Positions 1 to 5,534 of a stretch of DNA of 7,740 nt are shown piece after piece. Origin of the DNA: Oscillospiraceae bacterium (GTDB taxonomy: Bacteria; Bacillota; Clostridia; Oscillospirales; Acutalibacteraceae); contig JAQXHW010000159.1 in NCBI GenBank assembly GCA_029007475.1, forward strand, positions 1 to 7,740. The letters are read 5' to 3'. Below the pieces are notes generated by a model, which was not told the DNA's origin, searched no databases, and was given only the letters and a program-made list of their open reading frames with translations. The position numbers and the translations under genes are program-made. Every line of letters begins with the position of its first letter. The first letter of the stretch is position 1.

Positions 1-1119
1 TTGAAAAAATTTCTTCTATTATTCTTGCTTGGAATAATGGCGCTTTCAACCTTTACCGTAAGCTCTGCTGAAATTGAGGGACTAAGCGGTAGAGCTTACA
101 TACTCTACTGCGTAAATAACGGAGAGGTTATCTTAGGTAAAAACGAAAATACTCAGCTTGCCATGGCGAGCACAACAAAGATTATGACGGCTTTAATTGC
201 CTTTGAGAAAGCCGAAAAAGACGACATAGAAGTGGAATTTACCGAGGCTATGACAGCCGAGGGAAGCTCCATGTACTTGAAGTCGGGGGATAAACTTTTG
301 CTCTCCGATTTAGCTTCGGGTATGTTGGCAGCATCGGGCAACGACGGCGCTAATGCCGTAGCCTATACCTTGGGCGGCTCTGTTGAGGGATTTTCCCGGC
401 TTATGAACGAGTACGCAAAAAAGATTGGTATGGTGAATACAAACTTTACGAATCCCAGCGGACTCCCCGATGATAATCACTACTCAACAGCCTATGATAT
501 GGCACTTTTAATGTCGGCGGCTATGGAAAACAAGAGCTTTGCAGAAACGACCGGCCGGCAGAGCGTGGAGGTTGACTTTATAGTCCCTGCCGGGCACACG
601 GTTACATACGAAAACCACAACCGGCTTTTGAGCCTCTATGATTACTGCATAGGTGGAAAAACAGGCTACACAAAGGAAGCAGGCAGATGCCTTGTTACCT
701 GTGCCGAGAAAGACGGACTGCGACTTGTTGCCGTAACCCTTGATGACGGCAACGATTGGGAGGACCATATTTCCCTCTACAATTACGGTTTCGGGAAATT
801 CTCTCTTTTAAGAGCTGAGGATAGCTGCTATGAGGTACCTGTTCTGGGCTTGGAGAATGAAAAGATAAGGCTTTTTCCCGGTAAAGATTCAACGGCTGTA
901 ATTGAGGCTTCGGAATACGAGGATATAACTACTGAAGTTTATATTCCGTCGGTAATTTTCCCCTCGGTGAATAGGGGAGAAGCCTTAGGAAAACTTGTTT
1001 ATAGTTCTCAGGGAGAAATAATTTTAGAAGTACCCCTTACCGCCCGGAGCTCCGTAGAAGTAAATAAGCAAAACAGTATATTCAGGTTTTTCAGAAACCT
1101 TTTTTATAGAATATTCTAA
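1..1119 (+). CDS. D-alanyl-D-alanine carboxypeptidase (PBP5/DacF-like, peptidase S11)
   Basis: This is a low-molecular-weight penicillin-binding protein of 372 aa. The family removes the terminal D-Ala from peptidoglycan pentapeptides outside the membrane. Residues 1-23 form a signal peptide (MKK, a Leu-rich core, then SSA before the mature chain). All three catalytic motifs of the serine D,D-peptidase fold are present: SxxK as STTK at 57-60 (nucleophile S57), SGN at 112-114, and KTG at 220-222. Residues after about 275 fit the beta-rich PBP5 C-terminal domain, and the last 15 residues (Phe/Arg-rich, 358-372) look like the amphipathic helix that anchors this family to the membrane. The start is TTG at base 1. 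It is supported by the complete signal peptide, but the ribosome site lies outside the window. rluB follows after 17 bp. DacF and DacB are close paralogues, so I give no symbol. Confidence 0.93.
   Translation: MKKFLLLFLLGIMALSTFTVSSAEIEGLSGRAYILYCVNNGEVILGKNENTQLAMASTTKIMTALIAFEKAEKDDIEVEFTEAMTAEGSSMYLKSGDKLLLSDLASGMLAASGNDGANAVAYTLGGSVEGFSRLMNEYAKKIGMVNTNFTNPSGLPDDNHYSTAYDMALLMSAAMENKSFAETTGRQSVEVDFIVPAGHTVTYENHNRLLSLYDYCIGGKTGYTKEAGRCLVTCAEKDGLRLVAVTLDDGNDWEDHISLYNYGFGKFSLLRAEDSCYEVPVLGLENEKIRLFPGKDSTAVIEASEYEDITTEVYIPSVIFPSVNRGEALGKLVYSSQGEIILEVPLTARSSVEVNKQNSIFRFFRNLFYRIF
1084..1106 (+). terminator. Weak terminator-like hairpin inside the 3' end of the carboxypeptidase gene
   Basis: AGGTTT (1084-1089) pairs with AAACCT (1095-1100) around a 5-nt loop, and five more T residues follow directly. 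The geometry is that of a rho-independent terminator, but the stem has only six pairs, two of them G-C. It lies wholly within coding sequence for the C-terminal anchor helix. It could attenuate read-through into rluB or be a by-product of Phe codons (TTT/TTC). Confidence 0.25.
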
Positions 1120-1136
1120 AGAGGAATTAAAATATT

Positions 1137-1889
1137 ATGGGAAAGAATAATTTAGTTAGACTTCAAAAAATGCTTGCGGACTGCGGCGTTGCTTCAAGAC
1201 GTAAGTCCGAGGAGCTAATCCAAAAGGGTTCGGTCAAGGTAAACGGAGTTGTCGCTCAGATTGGCGACAAGGTTGACCCTTACAAGGATAAGGTAATGGT
1301 AAACGGCAGGAGGGTAACGGCCTGTGCCAAGCCAAAGCTGCGCTATATTATGCTAAATAAACCTCGGGGCTACGTTACCACCATGTCTGATGAAAAGGGC
1401 AGGAAGTGTGTAGCTGAGCTGGTAGCAGATATCCCCGAGAGAGTTTACCCCGTAGGCAGACTTGACCGCGACAGCGAGGGAATGCTTCTCTTTACCAATG
1501 ACGGAGATTTTGCCAATACAGTTATGCACCCCAAGAAGGATATCTACAAAATCTACCGGGTAACGGTCCGTCCTGCGGTTAGCGACGAAATGATAGCGGA
1601 ATTTGAAAACGGAATGATGCTTGACGGTAGAAAAACGGCGCCTGCCGAGGTTAGAGTTATCTCCCGTCAGGAAGGACGAGTAGTTCTCGAAATTTTGCTC
1701 CGCGAAGGAAGAAACCGTCAGATTCGCCGTATGTGCGAGCTTTTGGGCTTAGAGGTAGCAAGACTTCGCCGTACTGCCATAGGACAAGTTAAGCTCGGGA
1801 TGCTCAAGAAAGGCGATTGGCGTGACTTAACCCCCGAGGAAGTCAAAAAGCTGACCTCAGACCCCAACCCGTCAAGACATTTAAGCTAA
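1137..1889 (+). CDS. rluB: 23S rRNA pseudouridine synthase RluB (RsuA family)
   Basis: This 250-aa enzyme belongs to the RsuA/RluB/RluE/RluF family, which isomerises a specific uridine to pseudouridine in rRNA; RluB acts on helix 89 of 23S rRNA near the peptidyl-transferase centre. Residues 7-53 form an S4 RNA-binding domain (RLQKMLADCGVASRR onward). The catalytic domain carries the family signature VGRLDRDSEGMLLFTNDGD at 106-124, with D110 as the catalytic aspartate. The second conserved block, GRNRQIRRMCELLG, is at 191-204. Length is normal for a clostridial RluB. The ATG is preceded by AGAGGA at 1120-1125, a rather long 11 nt upstream. It sits 17 bp after the carboxypeptidase gene and 16 bp before the next gene, so co-transcription is likely. 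RsuA-type 16S specificity cannot be excluded from sequence alone, but the dac-rluB context favours RluB. Confidence 0.93.
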   Translation: MGKNNLVRLQKMLADCGVASRRKSEELIQKGSVKVNGVVAQIGDKVDPYKDKVMVNGRRVTACAKPKLRYIMLNKPRGYVTTMSDEKGRKCVAELVADIPERVYPVGRLDRDSEGMLLFTNDGDFANTVMHPKKDIYKIYRVTVRPAVSDEMIAEFENGMMLDGRKTAPAEVRVISRQEGRVVLEILLREGRNRQIRRMCELLGLEVARLRRTAIGQVKLGMLKKGDWRDLTPEEVKKLTSDPNPSRHLS

Positions 1890-1905
1890 TAAAGGAGATA
1901 TAAAA

Positions 1906-2295
1906 ATGTTATCAATTTTACCGTGTAAAGACAAAGAGAGACTCGCCGCCTACCCTGAGGGTACAACCCTCCTCGTCTACAAAGAAGACGGTTTAGAGTG
2001 CGGCTATATTGCGTATAAGCCCTATAAGTCAGCAATGGAGATTTTGGAAGTCAAGGTTGGCAAAGGTAAGGGCAAGACCCAGTTTTTGCGTGCCGATGCA
2101 CTTTTTCGTTCAGTAGGCTCCGTTGCGCTGAATGAGGGAATAATCACCCTTTGCACAAAGGATACCTCAATGCTTTCCGTTTTAGAGGAGCTGGGCTTCT
2201 TCAAAAACGGCGAGTTCTACATACTCTACTTAAATAAGTTTTTCGGCGGAGTATGCAAGGGCTGTAATGGCTCCTGTAGAAGTGAAGAAAAATAA
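1906..2295 (+). CDS. Hypothetical GNAT-like small protein with C-terminal Cys cluster
   Basis: I do not recognise this 129-aa protein as a named family. It has a perfect ribosome site (AAAGGAGAT, 1891-1899) and lies 16 bp after rluB, so it is a real gene at the end of that operon. The layout resembles a trimmed GNAT acetyltransferase fold: a strand with GYIAY (33-37), a strand EILEVKV (45-51), a helix LRADALFRSV (61-70), and then LEELGFFKNGEFYILYL (93-109), which matches the usual end of GNAT proteins. The acetyl-CoA pyrophosphate loop (R/QxxGxG/A) is not clearly present; VGKGKGK at 51-57 is the only Gly-rich stretch. Acetyltransferase activity is therefore doubtful. The tail has C117, C120 and C124 (CxxCxxxC), which suggests metal or Fe-S binding. 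There is no signal peptide or membrane segment. Confidence 0.8.
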   Translation: MLSILPCKDKERLAAYPEGTTLLVYKEDGLECGYIAYKPYKSAMEILEVKVGKGKGKTQFLRADALFRSVGSVALNEGIITLCTKDTSMLSVLEELGFFKNGEFYILYLNKFFGGVCKGCNGSCRSEEK

Positions 2296-2313
2296 TCAAA
2301 GAGTAATTTTTTC

Positions 2314-2342
2314 TTGTAATTTATTTTCCTTTTATGTATAAT
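2314..2342 (+). promoter_or_regulatory. Sigma-A-type promoter of the carboxyltransferase operon
   Basis: TTGTAA (2314-2319) is followed after exactly 17 bp by TATAAT (2337-2342), a perfect -10 consensus. Transcription would start near 2349, leaving a leader of about 28 nt before the ATG at 2377. That is too short for a riboswitch. The surroundings are AT-rich, which raises the chance of accidental matches, but spacing and position fit a new transcription unit in the 81-bp gap. Confidence 0.65.
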
Positions 2343-2364
2343 TATGTTTAGTAAAAAATGCTTT

Positions 2365-2370
2365 AGGAGG
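2365..2370 (+). promoter_or_regulatory. Ribosome binding site that fixes the carboxyltransferase start
   Basis: A perfect AGGAGG ends 6 nt before ATG 2377. The alternative in-frame ATG at 2344 has no Shine-Dalgarno sequence and falls next to the -10 box, upstream of the expected transcript start. The start is therefore 2377. Confidence 0.85.
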
Positions 2371-2376
2371 AGTCTT

Positions 2377-3645
2377 ATGGGCATTGAAAATAAAAAGAAC
2401 AGTTTGACCGCTTTTGAGATTTTAGCAAATCTCTATGACGGCGGAATTTATACCGAAATTTCACCCGACCTTTCGGTAAACAAGGGAGAAGCCGAGGTGA
2501 TTACCGCTTGCGGAAAGGTGAATGATGAGAACGTCTACGTATTTGTGCAATGCGAGGATCGTACAGGCGGTGCCATGAGTGTTACAGCGGCAAATAAGCT
2601 CCTGAAGCTTTACTCAATGGCTCTTAAAACAGGTAATCCCATTGTGGGAATTTATAAGACAAGCCTCGGAAGGATAAGCGAGGGCAATATGCTTTTAGAT
2701 GCTTTTGGTGAGCTTCTCGCCTTTAGCGCTCAGCTTTCCGGCGTAGTACCTCAGATTTCCGTGATTTTAGGCGATTGCGTGTCTGCTACCGCAGTTCTTG
2801 CTAATAACGCTGACTTCATAGTTAAGACTAAGGACTCTCCTTTAAGCATTTCCGACTGCGGATGTGCAGGCAACGGTAAGGGCGCCGTGCTTGTTGATAC
2901 CGATGTGGAGGCTGTTGAGTCCGTAAGGGTACTTCTCTCATATCTCCCGGCAAATAATCTTACGGCAGTTATTACCGAGACTTTTGAATATTCAGATGAT
3001 TCCTGTACCGACTTTGATTCGGTTTTCGATTTAGGACAAAAATTTTCTCTCTATGAGAAGCTGAATCCCGAAGTAGAGCTTTCCTTTAACCGCCTAAACG
3101 GCAATACCGTCGGCGTGGTTAAAACTTCGGGTCAGCTTGAGGCTAAACAGGCAACAAGAGCTGCGAGCTTTGTGCGCTTCTGCGACGCTTTTTCAATTCC
3201 AGTAATTACCGCAGTAGACTGTGAGGGCTTTAAGTGCTTAGGAAGCACAAAGATTCTCCTCTCAGCCTATGCCGAGGCAACGGTACCTAAAATTTCCGTA
3301 ATCACGGGCAAGGCCTACGGCGTAGCTTATATGACCTTAGCCGGCAGGGGTGCCGGAATTGACGCAGTAATCGGTATCGAGGGTGCTTCAATTTCCCCCT
3401 TAGCTCCCGAAGCAACAGCCTATATTGTCTTGGGTGATAAGCTCAAAGAGGGCACAGTTGCTGAGCAGGATAAGCTGATTAAGGACTTCATAAATATCGA
3501 GCTTTCGGTTACCAATGCCGCAAGTCAGGGCTTTATTGATGACGCCTGTGACTATTCTGCCTTGAGAGGTAAACTTGTAAACTATTTCGATATTCTTAAG
3601 GCTAAGAGGGTCGAGACCCTGCCTAAGAAGCACAATGCAATATAA
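2377..3645 (+). CDS. Divergent acyl-CoA carboxyltransferase subunit (MmdA/PccB/12S-like)
   Basis: This 422-aa protein has the duplicated crotonase-type fold of the biotin-dependent acyl-CoA carboxyltransferases (methylmalonyl-CoA decarboxylase alpha, propionyl-CoA carboxylase beta, transcarboxylase 12S). Family members usually have about 510 aa. Recognisable blocks are SGVVPQISVI (121-130), LLSYLPANNL (186-195), FVRFCDAFSIPVITAVD (265-281), AYAEATVPKISVI (297-309), and a C-terminal LPKKHNAI like the family's PPKKHGNI. The N-terminal start region is shortened. Expected glycine-rich loops are altered: KTSLGRISEG (94-103) replaces DSGGARIQEG, GDCVSATAV (132-140) replaces GPCAGGAVY, VDCEGFKC (280-287) replaces VDVPGFLPG with a deletion after it, and AYGVAY (313-318) replaces AYGGAY. 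The family assignment is firm because of its biotin-carrier and OadA-like neighbours, but catalysis and acyl-CoA substrate are uncertain. The biotin carrier gene follows after 15 bp. Confidence 0.85.
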   Translation: MGIENKKNSLTAFEILANLYDGGIYTEISPDLSVNKGEAEVITACGKVNDENVYVFVQCEDRTGGAMSVTAANKLLKLYSMALKTGNPIVGIYKTSLGRISEGNMLLDAFGELLAFSAQLSGVVPQISVILGDCVSATAVLANNADFIVKTKDSPLSISDCGCAGNGKGAVLVDTDVEAVESVRVLLSYLPANNLTAVITETFEYSDDSCTDFDSVFDLGQKFSLYEKLNPEVELSFNRLNGNTVGVVKTSGQLEAKQATRAASFVRFCDAFSIPVITAVDCEGFKCLGSTKILLSAYAEATVPKISVITGKAYGVAYMTLAGRGAGIDAVIGIEGASISPLAPEATAYIVLGDKLKEGTVAEQDKLIKDFINIELSVTNAASQGFIDDACDYSALRGKLVNYFDILKAKRVETLPKKHNAI

Positions 3646-3660
3646 AAGGAGTAAACTATC

Positions 3661-4053
3661 ATGAAAAACTTAAAGATTACAGTTAACGGCGTATCATACG
3701 ATGTTCAGGTTGAGGAGGTTTCGTCTTTTGCCGCTCCCGCAGCAGCTCCCGCACCTGCAGCAGCTCCCGCTCCTGCAGCAGCTCCCGCACCTGCAGCAGC
3801 CCCCGCACCTGCTGCTCCTGCACCGGCAGGAAGCGCAGGCTCTGTTAAGGTTACCTCTCCAATGCCCGGCACAATTCTTTCAGTTAAGGTAAGTGTCGGT
3901 CAGCAGGTAAATAAGGGTGACACGGTTGCGGTTTTAGAGGCTATGAAAATGGAGAATGAAATTCCTGCTCCCGAGGCAGGAGTTGTGGCTTCCGTAAATG
4001 TTCAGAACGGCGCAACTGTCGAGACAGGCGAGCTTCTCCTTACCCTTAACTAA
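3661..4053 (+). CDS. Biotin carboxyl carrier protein (MmdC/transcarboxylase 1.3S-like)
   Basis: This small 130-aa biotinyl protein shuttles carboxybiotin between the two carboxyltransferase subunits encoded on either side. Residues 1-20 (MKNLKITVNGVSYDVQVEEV) match the N-terminal segment of the MmdC/1.3S/OadA-tail type. Residues 24-56 are an Ala/Pro-only flexible linker. Residues 61-130 form the biotinyl/lipoyl barrel, with the biotinylation site EAMKM at 93-97 and K96 as the acceptor lysine. The biotin ligase that must load it is not in the window. The ribosome site AAAGGAG (3645-3651) overlaps the last base of the upstream stop codon and is 9 nt from the ATG. The OadA-like gene starts 11 bp downstream. 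The length is normal for a free-standing carrier; an acetyl-CoA carboxylase AccB is less likely because no accC is adjacent. Confidence 0.93.
   Translation: MKNLKITVNGVSYDVQVEEVSSFAAPAAAPAPAAAPAPAAAPAPAAAPAPAAPAPAGSAGSVKVTSPMPGTILSVKVSVGQQVNKGDTVAVLEAMKMENEIPAPEAGVVASVNVQNGATVETGELLLTLN
3742..3828 (+). repeat. 18-bp tandem repeats encoding the AAPAPA linker
   Basis: Four consecutive 18-bp units begin at 3742, 3760, 3778 and 3796, with a partial fifth unit at 3814-3828. Each full unit encodes Ala-Ala-Pro-Ala-Pro-Ala, with the fourth ending on a variant Ala codon. Units 1 and 3 are identical, unit 2 differs by one base and unit 4 by two. The repeat forms the mobile swing arm between the N-terminal segment and the biotinyl domain. 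Because units are in frame, slippage would change arm length without breaking the gene. Confidence 0.9.
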
Positions 4054-4064
4054 TAGGTGACAAT

Positions 4065-5465
4065 ATGGCAAAGCAGATAAAAATCACCGAAACCGTCCTT
4101 CGTGATGCCCACCAGTCCCTTTTGGCAACTCGCATGACCACCGAGGATATGCTTCCCATTCTTAAGAAGCTGGACTCCGTAGGCTTTTACTCCCTTGAGT
4201 GCTGGGGCGGTGCAACCTTCGACGCCTGCCTACGTTTCTTAAACGAGGATCCATGGCAGAGACTTCGTACCATTAAGGATAACTGTCCTAACACAAAGCT
4301 CCAGATGCTCTTTAGAGGACAGAATATGTTAGGCTACCGTCACTATGCTGACGATGTTTTGGAGTATTTCGTGCAGAAAACCGTTGCAAACGGTATGGAT
4401 ATTATCCGTATTTTCGATGCACTCAACGATATCAAGAATCTTAAAAGTGCTATTGGTGCCGCAAAACGCGAGAAAGCAGAGGTACAGGTAGCAATAAGCT
4501 ATACCACAGGACCTGTATTCACCGACGAATACTATGTTGAGTACGCAAAGCGTATAGCCGACGCAGGTGCAGATACAATCTGCATCAAGGATATGGCGGC
4601 GCTTCTTACGCCTTACAAGACAGAGTCGCTTGTTAAAGCTATCAAAAAGGAAGTCAATCTCCCTGTTCAAATTCATACCCACTACACCTCAGGACTTGCC
4701 TCGATGTGCTTACTTAAGGGTATTGAGGCAGGCGCAGATATGATTGATACCGCTATGAGTCCCTTGGCTTTAGGTACCTCTCATGCGCCTACCGAGTCCA
4801 TGGTAGCTGCCTTACAGGGTACCGAGTACGACACAAAAATCGATCTTGTTGCCCTTTCGGAGATTCGTGAGTATTTTATGACTCTCAGAGATAAGTACAT
4901 TAAAGAGGGTCTCCTTGACCCCAAAATGCTTGCAACCGATGCGAAAGCTCTTATCTATCAGGTTCCCGGAGGTATGCTTTCGAATCTGCTCTCTCAGCTT
5001 AAACAGGCTGGAAAAGAGGATCAGCTAACGCAGGTGCTCGAGGAAGTTCCCCGAGTTCGCGAGGACGCAGGCTATCCTCCCTTAGTTACTCCCACGTCTC
5101 AGATTGTAGGCACTCAGGCTGTTTACAATGTAATCTTGGGTGAACGCTACAAGATGTGTACCAACGAGTTTAAGGATATGGTAGCAGGAAAATACGGCAC
5201 AACCCCCGTACCTGTTTCCGAAGAATTCAGGAAGAAGATTATCGGCGATATGGAGCCCGTAACCTGCCGTCCTGCCGATTTGATTGCTCCCGAGCTTGAA
5301 AAGCTCCGTGAGGAAGCCGCTGCTTATGCACAGCAGGAGGAGGACGTACTCTCTTACGCAATGTTCCCGAAGGTATCCGTAGATTTCTTTGAGAAACGCC
5401 GTGCCGCACAGTTAGGTGTTAATCCTGCGCTTCTCGACAAAGAGAACAAAACTTATCCTATCTAA
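4065..5465 (+). CDS. oadA: Oxaloacetate decarboxylase alpha / transcarboxylase 5S-like carboxyltransferase
   Basis: This 466-aa protein is a metal-dependent carboxyltransferase with an HMG-CoA-lyase-like TIM barrel. Relatives move CO2 between oxaloacetate/pyruvate and biotin (OadA, pyruvate carboxylase subunit B, transcarboxylase 5S). Visible features are LRDAHQSLLATRM (12-24) with the metal-binding D14, a barrel strand IRIFDALND (114-122), CIKDM (173-177) whose K175 corresponds to the lysine carbamylated in the family, and the metal-binding HTH at 204-206. The conserved C-terminal carboxylase domain begins around residue 300, with PGGMLSNLLSQL at 301-312. Unlike full-length OadA (about 590 aa) it ends without a fused biotin domain; the separate carrier 11 bp upstream supplies that role. 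AGGTGA at 4055-4060 is the ribosome site. Direction in vivo (oxaloacetate decarboxylation or pyruvate carboxylation) cannot be read from sequence. Confidence 0.93.
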   Translation: MAKQIKITETVLRDAHQSLLATRMTTEDMLPILKKLDSVGFYSLECWGGATFDACLRFLNEDPWQRLRTIKDNCPNTKLQMLFRGQNMLGYRHYADDVLEYFVQKTVANGMDIIRIFDALNDIKNLKSAIGAAKREKAEVQVAISYTTGPVFTDEYYVEYAKRIADAGADTICIKDMAALLTPYKTESLVKAIKKEVNLPVQIHTHYTSGLASMCLLKGIEAGADMIDTAMSPLALGTSHAPTESMVAALQGTEYDTKIDLVALSEIREYFMTLRDKYIKEGLLDPKMLATDAKALIYQVPGGMLSNLLSQLKQAGKEDQLTQVLEEVPRVREDAGYPPLVTPTSQIVGTQAVYNVILGERYKMCTNEFKDMVAGKYGTTPVPVSEEFRKKIIGDMEPVTCRPADLIAPELEKLREEAAAYAQQEEDVLSYAMFPKVSVDFFEKRRAAQLGVNPALLDKENKTYPI

Positions 5466-5477
5466 ACTTATCCTATC
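5448..5477 (+). repeat. 15-bp tandem duplication spanning the oadA-like stop codon
   Basis: Bases 5448-5462 and 5463-5477 are two adjacent 15-bp copies that differ only at the first base: AAA in copy 1, TAA in copy 2. The TAA is the stop codon of the carboxyltransferase gene. The second copy is still in frame and would read TYPIKR to a TAA at 5484-5486. Confidence 0.85.
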
Positions 5478-5484
5478 AAAAGAT

Positions 5485-5525
5485 AATGACGTTGAGGCTT
5501 ATATTCCCTCAGCGTCATTTTGTTT
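5485..5525 (+). terminator. Rho-independent terminator of the carboxyltransferase operon
   Basis: A 13-bp stem (5485-5497 with 5507-5519, one G-U wobble) closes a 9-nt loop, and the 3' arm runs into TTTTGTTT. It lies 20 bp after the oadA-like stop. It is also only 10 bp past the tmcAL stop on the other strand, where the hairpin is followed by ATCTTTT, so it may act in both directions with lower efficiency on the - strand. Confidence 0.88.
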
Positions 5526-5534
5526 GCCGATACT

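Noticed and set aside
2285..2315. AT-rich inverted repeat (2285-2292 with 2308-2315) as a terminator of the left operon
   Set aside because: Only eight pairs, seven of them A-T, with a 15-nt loop and no T run beyond the stem. It overlaps the -35 box of the next promoter. I cannot support it as a terminator, so the left operon may read through.
3607..3620. Inverted repeat AGGGTCGAGACCCT near the end of the carboxyltransferase gene
   Set aside because: It is a 5-bp stem with a 4-nt loop within coding sequence, has no T run, and is short enough to be coincidence.
3701..3892. A second + strand frame through the biotin carrier linker (Leu/Pro/Gln-rich)
   Set aside because: It is a product of the 18-bp repeat read in another frame; the true frame carries the biotinylation site.
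4329..4682. A 117-codon - strand frame antisense to the oadA-like gene
   Set aside because: The + strand frame here encodes the conserved TIM barrel, including the metal-binding residues. The antisense product resembles no family.
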